Of a stretch of DNA of 64,000 bases, positions 16,707 to 25,179 are shown piece after piece (within the stretch, counting starts at the first letter, position 1; every line of letters begins with the position of its first letter). Source of the DNA: JAOUFP01 sp963801505. Its GTDB lineage: Bacteria; Nitrospirota; Thermodesulfovibrionia; Thermodesulfovibrionales; UBA6898. The stretch lies in contig CAWDEY010000026.1 in the NCBI GenBank assembly GCA_963801505.1, positions 124,001-188,000 of the forward strand. Reading direction: 5' to 3'. Below the pieces are notes generated by a model that was not told the DNA's origin, searched no databases, and was given only the letters and a program-made list of their open reading frames with translations. Position numbers and translations under genes: made by a program.

Positions 16707-17369
16707 ATGATAGATTTTCAGAATGTTACAAAAGATTTTGAAAACCAGACTGCTATAAAGGATATAAGTTTTTCAGCCGGCAAAGGTGAAATGAGTTTTT
16801 TGACCGGGCCAAGCGGCGCTGGCAAAAGCACCCTGCTGAAGCTGATTTACCTTGCTGAGAGGCCTGACACCGGCGAAATCATCATCGATGGGTTCGACAC
16901 TGCCAATATAAAAGAATCCAGCATACCCCTCGTCAGACGCAAAATCGGGATTGTGTTTCAGGATTTCAGACTTCTTGAAAACAGGACTATATTTGAAAAT
17001 ATTGCGCTGGCCCTGCGAATCAGGGGTATAAGCGAAAAGGAGACAAAGGTCAGGACAAATGATGCACTCAAGACAGTAAACCTCAGACATAAATCAGACA
17101 GTTATCCAAAGACACTTTCAGGTGGGGAGCAGCAAAGAGTCGTTATCGCGAGGGCGATAGTCACAGAGCCTGCCATTTTGCTTGCAGATGAGCCGACCGG
17201 CAATCTCGACCCGGATACAGCAGAAGGTGTTTCACGGATATTTAAAGACATCCATGCCAAAGGCACAACAATTCTTATTGCCACGCATAACAGGGAGCTC
17301 TACAAAAACACAGGCAAGAGAGTCTTGAGGCTGGACGCAGGCGTTCTGACAGGGGAGGTACTTGGCTGA
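16707..17369 (+). CDS. ftsE: Cell division ATP-binding protein FtsE
   Basis: ATPase of the FtsEX complex, which passes a signal from the Z-ring through FtsX to a periplasmic hydrolase activator. 220 residues. Walker A GPSGAGKSTLLK, signature LSGGEQQRV, Walker B ILLADEPTGNLD and the H-loop THN are all present. SD GAGG at 16693-16696 precedes the ATG. Its TGA overlaps the ATG of ftsX (TGATG), with the ftsX ribosome binding site AGGGGAGGT inside the ftsE end. Confidence 0.97.
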   Translation: MIDFQNVTKDFENQTAIKDISFSAGKGEMSFLTGPSGAGKSTLLKLIYLAERPDTGEIIIDGFDTANIKESSIPLVRRKIGIVFQDFRLLENRTIFENIALALRIRGISEKETKVRTNDALKTVNLRHKSDSYPKTLSGGEQQRVVIARAIVTEPAILLADEPTGNLDPDTAEGVSRIFKDIHAKGTTILIATHNRELYKNTGKRVLRLDAGVLTGEVLG

Positions 17370-18245
17370 TGATCGCACGCCTCTGCACTGAAGCTCGCGA
17401 TTCGGAGCCTGCTAAAAGAAAAGTGGATAAACCTCCTTTCTGTCCTGACCATCGCAGCCGGCCTTTTCATTATCAGTATAGGCTTTTTGGTACTCTACAA
17501 TATCGATATAGCAACAAAGAAACTGCCGGAAAAATTCTCAATGACAGTATATCTCGACAACAGTCTTCAAAAAGACAGGCTCGACTCTCTCATGGATTCA
17601 TTCAGGAAGAGAAAGGCCGTCCTTTCTGTCAGATACATATCCAAAGACGAGGCAATAAAGGAGCTGAAATCCTCTCTTAAAAATTCGGATTATATCCTGG
17701 AGGGGCTTGAGGAAAATCCCCTGCCTGCCTCCCTCGAAATAAAGCTCAGGGAGGATGATGTCAAGGCAGAGACAGCACAGCAACTCGCAGCTGAAGCCCT
17801 TAAAATAAAAGGCGTAACAGAGGTGGACTATGGAGATAAGTTCCTTTCCACTCTTAATACAGTTAAAAAAGGCGTCAAGGCTGTGGGTCTGGTCTTCGCG
17901 GCCATACTTTCCACAGGCATTATTTTCGTCTGCTACAGCACGGTAAAAATACTCTTTTACAGAAGGACCGAGGAGATCGAAACATTCAAACTGCTCGGCG
18001 CTACAAAGGGTTTTATCAGAACGCCTTTTCTCCTTGAGGGTGCAGTCATCGGGACCTGTGGTGGTTTGCTCAGTCTTGCCGGCTGTCTTTTCTTTTACTA
18101 TGTGCTTCTGATGCGCCTCAGCATTAATATCCCTGTTTTCAAGGCAGTACTTTTTCCTGCAAACCTTTTTCTGCCTTTACCGGGCATCGGAATGCTGCTT
18201 GGGATAACAGGCGCGGCAATAGCTCTCGGCAGGTTAAAGTACTGA
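17369..18245 (+). CDS. ftsX: Cell division protein FtsX (apparent +1 frameshift at start)
   Basis: Membrane partner of FtsE, an ABC-type permease fold with a periplasmic domain. The strong SD and the TGATG overlap point to ATG 17369, but that frame dies at about codon 104. The true protein reads in the +1 frame: ALKLAIRSLLKEKWINLLSV, a first membrane helix, periplasmic MTVYLDNSLQKDRLDSLM, and three C-terminal helices with RRTEEIETFKLLGATKGFIR. One surplus base near 17384 explains it. Otherwise the start would have to be a CTG (17388) or ATT without its own SD. It ends TGATG with envC. Confidence 0.85.
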
Positions 18246-19375
18246 TGTTCCTTGTTCTGGCACTTGCCTTTGTTCTGCTTTTCCCGTCGGTTTCCCACAC
18301 AACAGGCCCTAAAGAAGAACTCAGTAAAATCCAGAAACAGATCCAGGAACAGAAGAAAAAGCTGACAGAGGCCCTTGAGCATGAGTCGTCGATTTTAAAT
18401 GAACTCGACAGCGTCAACATAAAACTGAGCAAGACAGAAGGGGAGCTCAGAAAATTCCGCAAAGCCCTGAGACAGACCGAATCAGAGATAGAGGCTGTCA
18501 ACAGCGAAATCGCGAAGACCAGGGAAAGCATTGGAAAACAGAAAGATTGGCTCGCGAGGAAGCTCATAATAATGCAAAGGTACGGATACGCCGGAGATAT
18601 GGTTATGCTTCTGATGAGCGCCGGGGACATTTCCCAGATGATGAGGGTCTGGAAATATCTCGAGCATCTGACGCTGTATGAGCATAATGTCCTGGCCAGT
18701 TACCGCGCCAACCTTATAACACTTGATGAAAAATCAGAGAAACTCCGTATTCTCAGGGCAGAGCTTGAAAAAAACACCCAAAAAATAAGGACGAAAGAAA
18801 TGGAGATGGGTGAGAAAAAAAGAGAGAAGGAACTCATCCTCTCTTCAGTGCGGAATGAAAAAAAATCGCGTCAGACAATGCTCTCTGAACTGAAGGAAGC
18901 CTCCAAAAGGCTCCTCGATATTATCCGTGAATCATCAAAAACAGACGATTATTCAGCAAAAGGTTTTGGCCGTCTCAAAGGTAAGCTGCCCTGGCCTTCT
19001 GAAGGCAGGCTTGCCATACCTTACGGCCCGCAGAAAGATCCGCAGTTCGATACCCCGGTATTTAGAAACGGGATCCATATCCAGACAGATCCTTCCTCGG
19101 ATGCCAGGTCTGTCTACGCCGGGAAAGTCATCTTCGCTGAATGGTTCAAAGGGTTCGGCCAGCTGGTAATCATAAACCACGGAAGCGGATACCATACACT
19201 CTATGGCAATCTTTCAGAGATTTTTTCACATGTTGGGGATATAATAAAAGAAAACCAGATTATCGGCAAGGTTGGGACATCAGGCATCTTGAACGCGCCT
19301 GGTCTTTATTTTGAGGTCAGATACAAAGGCAAGCCTCTGGATCCTGTCCAATGGCTAAAAAGAAAAAAGCGGTAA
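18245..19375 (+). CDS. envC: EnvC-like murein hydrolase activator (degenerate LytM/M23)
   Basis: 376 residues: signal peptide 1-20 (LVLALAFVLLFPSVSH), long coiled coil about 25-235, then a LytM-type domain. The metal ligands of active M23 peptidases are absent: the first His is replaced in RNGIHIQTD, YGNL replaces YAHL, and GLYFEV replaces HLHFE. This is the EnvC pattern, in which the domain activates amidases instead of cutting. Its place directly after ftsEX, overlapping ftsX by one base, fits that role. Its last 140 bp are partly duplicated downstream. Confidence 0.9.
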   Translation: MFLVLALAFVLLFPSVSHTTGPKEELSKIQKQIQEQKKKLTEALEHESSILNELDSVNIKLSKTEGELRKFRKALRQTESEIEAVNSEIAKTRESIGKQKDWLARKLIIMQRYGYAGDMVMLLMSAGDISQMMRVWKYLEHLTLYEHNVLASYRANLITLDEKSEKLRILRAELEKNTQKIRTKEMEMGEKKREKELILSSVRNEKKSRQTMLSELKEASKRLLDIIRESSKTDDYSAKGFGRLKGKLPWPSEGRLAIPYGPQKDPQFDTPVFRNGIHIQTDPSSDARSVYAGKVIFAEWFKGFGQLVIINHGSGYHTLYGNLSEIFSHVGDIIKENQIIGKVGTSGILNAPGLYFEVRYKGKPLDPVQWLKRKKR

Positions 19376-19562
19376 TACAGGAGGCCGTTCGCTAATGGTG
19401 AAGAAAAAGTTGGAGCTTATCGGGCTTTTCATATTCATCTTCACGTCTGTGGGTATCTTTATCGGATTTTTCTTCAGATGCCTGCTGAAAGATCTGGGCT
19501 CCACATTCTCAAGGCAGAGCCCGGGGAAAATACCCAAGGAGTAAAGACAAGAAAAAGTAAGA
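19232..19562 (+). repeat. Tandem duplication, copy 1 (envC tail + ctpA head)
   Basis: The segment from GATATAATAAAAGAAAACCA in envC through the next start codon is repeated with a constant offset of 331 bp (19232 with 19563, ATG 19395 with ATG 19726). The left part is about 93% identical; similarity fades after GGTATCTTTATCGGA in the ctpA signal-anchor region. Confidence 0.9.
19395..19544 (+). CDS. 49-residue orphan membrane peptide derived from ctpA start
   Basis: ATG GTG AAG AAA ... TAA. The first 24 residues (MVKKKLELIGLFIFIFTSVG) parallel the ctpA signal anchor MLKKRVLFVWFFIFIIASTG, then the reading diverges to a short basic tail ending GKIPKE. It keeps the ctpA ribosome binding site TACAGGAGG. 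It is either a duplication by-product or a small membrane protein; no function can be assigned. Confidence 0.5.
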   Translation: MVKKKLELIGLFIFIFTSVGIFIGFFFRCLLKDLGSTFSRQSPGKIPKE

Positions 19563-19803
19563 GTTGGAGATATAATAAAAGAAAACCAGATTATCGGCAA
19601 GGTTGGGACATCAGGCATCTTAAACGCGCCTCGTCTTTATTTTGAGGCCGGATACAAGGGTAAGCCTCTGGACCCTGTTCAATGGTTAAAAAGAAAAAAG
19701 CGGTAATACAGGAGGTCGTACAATAATGTTAAAGAAAAGGGTATTGTTTGTTTGGTTTTTTATATTCATAATCGCCTCTACGGGTATCTTTATCGGAAGA
19801 TGG
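19563..19803 (+). repeat. Tandem duplication, copy 2
   Basis: The second copy starts inside non-coding sequence with the envC-tail segment, here untranslated as envC, including the KKKR-TAA end and the TACAGGAGG ribosome binding site now used by ctpA at 19726. Confidence 0.9.
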
Positions 19804-21022
19804 TCTGTTACCAGCGTAAGCGCTGAAGGAGAAGGGTATGAAGAACTCAAGACCTTTACCGAAGTCATGTCTATGATAAAGAAGTACTATGTCGAAGATG
19901 TAAAGACAAAAGACCTTGTCAGCGCGGCGATAAAAGGCATGGTCAGTTCCCTGGACCCTCATTCAAGCTATATGAATCCCGAGGCCTACAAGGAAATGCA
20001 GGTGGATACAAAAGGCGAGTTCGGAGGTCTTGGCATACAGATTGGGATGAAAGATAACCTGCTCACTGTCATAGCGCCTATTGAAGACACCCCTGCCTAC
20101 AAGGCCGGCATAAAGGCCGGAGACAAAATAGTGAAGATCAACAACGAATCCACCAAGGATATGAGCTTGCAGGATGCGGTCACCAAGATGAGGGGCGCCC
20201 CGAAGACCTCGATCACCCTGGGTATATTCAGGGAAGGCTGGAAAGACACAAAGGATTTCACAATAGTCAGGGACATCATTAAGATTAAAAGCATTAAATC
20301 AAAGGTGCTCGAAGATAATATAGGCTACATAAAGCTGAGCCAGTTTCAGGAACAGACCTCAGACGACCTGGCCGATGCCATCAAGCAGCTCACTGCCGCC
20401 AAGGTAAACTCCCTCATCCTTGATCTTCGGAATGATCCGGGCGGCCTGTTAAACAGCGCTATAGATGTCACCAGCCAGTTCCTGCCAAAGGGCAAGCTCG
20501 TTGTTTACACCAAGGCAAGGTCAGGAGAAAAGACCGAGTTTCTTACCAGCGGAGACAATGTCTTTTCAAAGCAGATGATCGTGCTCGTAAACCAGGGGAG
20601 CGCCAGCGCATCCGAGATCGTGGCAGGGGCACTCAAAGACTGGAACAGGGCCGTCATCCTGGGTACCCAGACCTTCGGGAAAGGGTCCGTGCAGACCGTG
20701 ATCCCGCTTAGCGGCGGCGCAGGGCTCAGGTTGACCACTGCAAAGTACTACACCCCTAAAGGCACCTCAATACAAAATACCGGGATAACACCTGATATTA
20801 TTGTGAAACTAGAAGCTAAAAATGGTATTAAGGAACATCGCGTTCTCAGGGAAAAAGACCTGGAGGGCCATCTGAAAAATGAACAGAAGAGGTTCTGTGC
20901 CTGATGATGGGGAGGAGACAGCCCCGTTAGAAGTCGATGATAAAGACGATGTACAGCTCCAGAGGGCAATTGATATCCTTAAGACATGGGATATCTTTAA
21001 GTCATTGCCAAAGGCATCTTAG
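19726..21022 (+). CDS. ctpA: Carboxy-terminal processing protease CtpA (S41), +1 frameshift near end
   Basis: Periplasmic serine protease with signal anchor 7-28, S41 N-terminal part, PDZ domain about 95-170, and catalytic Ser294 (GSASASE) with Lys319 (TFGKG) at the expected 25-residue spacing. The first frame ends at 20904 just after HLKNEQ. The +1 frame from about 20887 continues with GSVPDDGEE and DVQLQRAIDILKTWDIFKSL to TAG at 21022, which is the normal CtpA C-terminus. Even the short form keeps the catalytic core. It follows envC, where such proteases commonly regulate cell-wall hydrolases. Confidence 0.88.
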
Positions 21023-21027
21023 AGACA

Positions 21028-21126
21028 GTAATGAGTAATGAGTGGAATGCAAAAAATACAACTGATTTTTTTAATTCGTTACTAACTGCTCATTGCTCGT
21101 TGCTGAAAAAATGCTTATTGCTGAAT
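21028..21126. repeat. Heptamer-type repeats between ctpA and exonuclease
   Basis: AGTAATG AGTAATG AGTGGAATG at 21028 and, in the opposite sense, TTACTAACTGCTCATTGCTCGT and TGCTTATTGCTGAAT further on, again with a period near 7 bp. The two arms are roughly inverted, so the segment could fold back. Confidence 0.65.
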
Positions 21127-21128
21127 AA

Positions 21129-21812
21129 ATGTCACGCGTAATATTTGATATAGAGACCGCCGGGTTTGACTTCGAATCATTCGAAGGGCCTGTTCAGGAA
21201 TATTTATTGAAATGGGCTGAGACCGAGGATGAAAAAAACGAGGTCAAAGAAAGCCTCTCGTTTTATCCCCTTACAGGTGAGATAGTCTCTATAGGCATGC
21301 TCAACCCTGATACAGGCAAAGGCGCAGTATTTTTCCAAAATAATAGCGGTCCTCTGCCTGTCTTTGAAGAGGAAGGGATCAGGTACGAAGCAGGGAATGA
21401 GCAGGAAGTCCTCCTCAAGTTCTGGCACGCAGTAAAAAATTACAGCCAGTTCATCACGTTCAACGGAAGGGGCTTTGACTGTCCCTTCCTCATGGTCCGT
21501 TCCGCAGTACATAAGATAAAGCCCTTAAGAGACCTCCTGCCAAACAGATACGGAGACACCCATATCGATCTTCTGGACCAGCTTACTTTTTATGGAGCAA
21601 GCCGCCGGAAATTCAGTCTCGACATGTGGTGCAGGACCTTCGGCATCAAGAGCCCAAAGGAAAGCGGTATTACCGGGTATGACGTCAAAGACCTCTACAG
21701 AAGTGGCCGGGGTCTGGATATAGCAAAATATTGTGCGGGTGATCTCAGGGCTACGGCTGAACTTTTTTCAGTCTGGGAAAACTATATTAAATTCTCGAAC
21801 CACAAACCCTGA
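21129..21812 (+). CDS. Predicted DEDDy 3'-5' exonuclease (PolB-like)
   Basis: 227 residues, RNase H fold. ExoI motif FDIET with D7 and E9, ExoII FITFNGRGFDCPFLM, and ExoIII YCAGDLRAT with the Tyr and Asp of the DEDDy class. Relatives are stand-alone proofreading-like or ribonuclease-T-like exonucleases with unknown substrate. No signal or membrane segment. The ATG lies in AAATGTCACGC without a clear SD, right after the heptamer repeats. Confidence 0.85.
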   Translation: MSRVIFDIETAGFDFESFEGPVQEYLLKWAETEDEKNEVKESLSFYPLTGEIVSIGMLNPDTGKGAVFFQNNSGPLPVFEEEGIRYEAGNEQEVLLKFWHAVKNYSQFITFNGRGFDCPFLMVRSAVHKIKPLRDLLPNRYGDTHIDLLDQLTFYGASRRKFSLDMWCRTFGIKSPKESGITGYDVKDLYRSGRGLDIAKYCAGDLRATAELFSVWENYIKFSNHKP

Positions 21813-21894
21813 ACTGGTATAATAGACTGGCGTGACCTCCTTCGGCTACTCGCGCTGCGAAGTTTGGCTCCCGGCAGAGAAAGGAAAATCCCTG

Positions 21895-22983
21895 ATGAAG
21901 AGCTTCAGCAGGCATAAATTATTGATCTTTTCAGTGGTGCTTTCATTGACGGTCCATCTCGCCACCCTCGCCGTCCATATCCCGGCGTTTCCGTTTCCAG
22001 TTTCTGATCAGGTATTTACGGCGAGACTCTACAGCGCCCGGGCCACCCAGGTCACTAAACCGGGCCTTCCCGGGCCGGCAGCACCTTCAGTTCGGGAAAG
22101 AATCGAACAAAGGAGAGCGAGCGTGGCCTCACCCTCGACAGAAACCCCGGTGCCAACAGAAAACGAAACCTTCGCAGAGACAAATTCTCAGCAGGACAAG
22201 ACAAAAAAAACTGACACCGGCAAAGACAATGCAGCCTCAGAAGATACGGGAATCGCCTCAGTGCATGAAACTACTGTCGATCAACAACCTGTCGCGTCCT
22301 CCGGGGTCCGCAGTAACATCAGTGAGAGGTTGAACTTCGACATCTACTGGATGGGGGTTTTTGTGGGGAGGGCTCAGCTTGAAGCAGTCCCTGACGGCAA
22401 GACATTGACGATACGGTCGGAGACCCATTCAGCTGCGCTCATCTCGGCGTTCTACAAGGTCGAAGATTACGTTGAAAGCCGGATCGTTGACGGCAGGGCC
22501 TCGACCTTCAAGATCAAGCAAAGAGAGGGGAAATATAAGAGCAATAAAGAAGTGGTCTTTGACTCAGATAACAAAACGGTCACCTATTTCGACCATTTGA
22601 AGGATGTAAAAAAACAACATACTATGACTGCGCCTCTGTTGTGGGATGTAATCTCGGCTTTTTACTATGTGAGGACCCAGCCCCTTATAGTAGGACAGAC
22701 GGTCTATCTCAATGTCTTTGACAGCAACAAATTTCTCACTGTCGAGGTCAATGTCCTCGATAAAGAGAAGGTCACCCTTTCCGACGGACGGGAAGTGGAC
22801 ACCGTAAAGATCAGGCCGGTGCTGAAATCAGACGGTATATTCCAGAAGAAGGGGGATGTCCTGATATGGCTCACAGACGATGCAAAAAGGACCCCTGTCA
22901 TGATGGAGACTGAAGTGCCGGTGGGCAAAGTCGTCGCGAAGTTAAAGGCCTTTGATCAGTCGGATCGCAAAGCGACTGACTGA
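21895..22983 (+). CDS. DUF3108 envelope protein with TonB-like N-terminus
   Basis: About 362 residues: one N-terminal membrane helix (LLIFSVVLSLTVHLATLAV), a long Pro/Thr/Glu-rich linker, then a beta-rich domain from about residue 140 (FDIYWMGVFVGRAQLEAV, FYKVEDYVESRI, VSVPVGKV) typical of DUF3108. The topology suggests a periplasmic domain on a flexible tether. I chose ATG 21895 because AGAAAGGAAAA precedes it; a GTG at 21832 would add 21 residues. The function of the family is unknown. Confidence 0.75.
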   Translation: MKSFSRHKLLIFSVVLSLTVHLATLAVHIPAFPFPVSDQVFTARLYSARATQVTKPGLPGPAAPSVRERIEQRRASVASPSTETPVPTENETFAETNSQQDKTKKTDTGKDNAASEDTGIASVHETTVDQQPVASSGVRSNISERLNFDIYWMGVFVGRAQLEAVPDGKTLTIRSETHSAALISAFYKVEDYVESRIVDGRASTFKIKQREGKYKSNKEVVFDSDNKTVTYFDHLKDVKKQHTMTAPLLWDVISAFYYVRTQPLIVGQTVYLNVFDSNKFLTVEVNVLDKEKVTLSDGREVDTVKIRPVLKSDGIFQKKGDVLIWLTDDAKRTPVMMETEVPVGKVVAKLKAFDQSDRKATD

Positions 22984-22989
22984 GGGGCA

Positions 22990-23122
22990 TGGCCGCCCGA
23001 GTCTTATTACACTGGGGACCCTGATGATTTTTCTGGTGGCGCTCGTTGCACTGATGCGCCTGCGCATTGATGTAGTCTGGATAATTGCCGCAGCAGGGGT
23101 TGTCGGGATGTTAATATACTGA
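22990..23122 (+). pseudogene. Possible ChrA-type transporter C-terminal remnant
   Basis: One frame gives two hydrophobic helices, LMIFLVALVALM and VVWIIAAAGVVGMLIY, separated by RLRID, followed by a stop. This resembles the last helices of chromate-transporter-like proteins, but there is no upstream body and no convincing start. Weak call. Confidence 0.3.
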
Positions 23123-23213
23123 CAGCGGGACATGACAGGTTGGACAGGGAATGCTGACTCATTTGGAAAATCTCCCCCCCGCCTCTCTTTGGCAAAGATC
23201 TAGAATGAAAGAT

Positions 23214-23272
23214 CGCATAAAACGTCACGCATAAAACGTCGCCTTGAAAATAGGTATTTCTTGTGCTATGCT
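23214..23272 (+). promoter_or_regulatory. Promoter with tandem 13-bp operator-like repeats
   Basis: CGCATAAAACGTC occurs twice, at 23214-23226 and 23228-23240, immediately upstream of TTGAAA (23244-23249) and TATGCT (23267-23272), spacing 17. The placement suggests an activator or repressor site controlling the DsbC-like gene. Confidence 0.6.
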
Positions 23273-23315
23273 TTAATGTGCTAAAAAGCTAACCCCTGCC
23301 TCTAAGGAGAAAAAC

Positions 23316-24011
23316 GTGAAAAGAATTGCCTTGTTGCTGCCTGTATTCATAATATTACTGATGAACGTATCATGCACAAAACCGGATTACAAGAAGATTA
23401 CTGATGACTTCATAAAAGCCTCAACCCCTCTTAAGGACTATGCGATCAGGGAGGTTGCAGATACGAGTTCTTCCAAATGGAAGGCCGTCATTGTCTACGT
23501 AAAGCGGGACAGGGCAAATATGCCGGTCTTATTCTTTGTATCAAGCGATGGCAAATCTATTGTGCCAAATTCAATGGTCTTCGTCGACAACAAGCCGATT
23601 TTCACAAAAAAACTTGAGCCTGAACTCGGCAAAATAGATTTTAAACTCACGGAAAAAGACAGGATCGTTTACAATCCATCTGGCAAGAAAACAGTCATCA
23701 TGTTTACTGATCCTGATTGCCCTTTTTGTTTAAAGGCCAAGGAGAAACTCCAGACCTACAATGGAGAATACAGAGTGGTCGTGAAGTATTTCCCTCTGGA
23801 ACAGATTCATCCCGGAGCAACCAAGAAAGCCATTGCCGAACAGGCAGAGTGGCTGAAAAAAACCAGAAAGGATATGACAAATGCCGCAGATATCCTCAAG
23901 GAAGCCAAAAGAATGGTCGAAGAAGACATAATGGAAGCCCAAAAAGCCCAGATAGCCGGAGTTCCAACCTATGTAATGGATGACGGCACCTTGAAGCAGG
24001 GGCTGTTTTAG
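23316..24011 (+). CDS. DsbC/DsbG-like thioredoxin-fold protein
   Basis: 231 residues with an N-terminal signal ending VSC (Cys20), possibly a lipobox although the -3 residue is atypical. A first domain, then a thioredoxin fold with the active site DPDCPFCLKA (C135, C138) and the cis-Pro loop GVPTYV. It is likely a periplasmic disulfide isomerase or reductase, or an apocytochrome c reductant in this cytochrome-rich lineage (inference). SD AAGGAG precedes the ATG. The promoter has tandem repeats upstream. Confidence 0.85.
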   Translation: MKRIALLLPVFIILLMNVSCTKPDYKKITDDFIKASTPLKDYAIREVADTSSSKWKAVIVYVKRDRANMPVLFFVSSDGKSIVPNSMVFVDNKPIFTKKLEPELGKIDFKLTEKDRIVYNPSGKKTVIMFTDPDCPFCLKAKEKLQTYNGEYRVVVKYFPLEQIHPGATKKAIAEQAEWLKKTRKDMTNAADILKEAKRMVEEDIMEAQKAQIAGVPTYVMDDGTLKQGLF

Positions 24012-24090
24012 TCGCCTGCTCAAGACTGCTTTGTAAATAATATTCTCTTCGCGACAGTCAATACACTATTCCCCTTGAAGAGAGGATGCC

Positions 24091-25122
24091 ATGAATCTGC
24101 ACTTTACCAGAACAAACGGACCTGCTGATGAGGCAATCGACAGCCTGATTGAGCTGGCAGGTAACGTCCACCACCCCGACCTTGTCCGTGAGATGGTCCT
24201 TGCTGCGCTTAAGGCAGGCCAGGAAGATGAACTGCGGGGAGACCTAAAGTTCATGAACATCACCATGAAAGAGATGCGCTTTACCTCAAAGATATTCAGC
24301 CCATACAGGCACAAGCGGAAGGTCACAGTCTTCGGGTCCGCAAGGACAGCCCCTGATGAGCCTGTATACCTGATGGCAAAGCTCTTTGGCAAAAAACTCG
24401 CTGAGGCAGGATTCATGGTCATCACCGGTGGAGGAGGCGGCATCATGCAGGCTGTCAATGAAGGCTCCGGCACAGAAAATTCCTTTGGCGTAAATATCAG
24501 GCTTCCTTTTGAACAACATCCCAATTCAACACTTGAGGGCTCGCCGCGGCTCATCACCTATAAATATTTCTTTAACCGCAAGGTTGCGTTCCTCAAGGAG
24601 GCAAGCGCAATAGCTCTTTTCCCCGGAGGGTTCGGCACGCTCGATGAGGCGATGGAGACACTCACCCTTATCCAGACCGGCAAGCATGATCTCATACCAC
24701 TTGTACTCATAGACGAGCCAGAGGGCACCTATTGGGCAAGCTGGATGCAATTGCTGCGAGACACCCTTCTGGCGCAGGGTTATATCTCAGCCTCTGATTT
24801 CAATTTCATAGAATATGTTCGTTCAGCAGATGCCGCAGTTGAGTGCATCAGCCATTTTTATCGTCGTTTCCACAGCCAAAGGTACGTTGACAGGCAACTG
24901 GTTTTCAGACTCACATCATCCATAAGCCAGCGGGCTGTTGAGCAATGCAATGAGCTTTTCCATGAAATACTTGCGCCAGAGGGCAGTATTTACCTCTCCG
25001 GACCTCTGCCTTCAGAAGAGGACGAGCCGGAGTTAGCAGACCTTCCCCGGCTTATCATCGATTTCAACCGCAAGGACTTCGGGAAACTCAGGGCGCTCAT
25101 AGACTTCATAAACAATTACTGA
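24091..25122 (+). CDS. LOG-family protein (TIGR00730-like) with C-terminal extension
   Basis: 343 residues. The central Rossmann-like domain has the nucleotide-phosphate motif GGGGGIMQAVNEGS and PGGFGTLDEAMETLT, typical of LOG phosphoribohydrolases that release cytokinin-type bases from nucleotides. About 80 residues before and 110 after the core are not part of minimal LOG proteins. The substrate cannot be read from sequence. ATG 24091 lies within GAGAGGATGCCATGA, so the SD is AGAGG. Confidence 0.85.
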   Translation: MNLHFTRTNGPADEAIDSLIELAGNVHHPDLVREMVLAALKAGQEDELRGDLKFMNITMKEMRFTSKIFSPYRHKRKVTVFGSARTAPDEPVYLMAKLFGKKLAEAGFMVITGGGGGIMQAVNEGSGTENSFGVNIRLPFEQHPNSTLEGSPRLITYKYFFNRKVAFLKEASAIALFPGGFGTLDEAMETLTLIQTGKHDLIPLVLIDEPEGTYWASWMQLLRDTLLAQGYISASDFNFIEYVRSADAAVECISHFYRRFHSQRYVDRQLVFRLTSSISQRAVEQCNELFHEILAPEGSIYLSGPLPSEEDEPELADLPRLIIDFNRKDFGKLRALIDFINNY

Positions 25123-25179
25123 CCCCTGTCCTGACCAACACTCTGGCATTTATGCATTAACCGTGGACGCTTCCACTCT

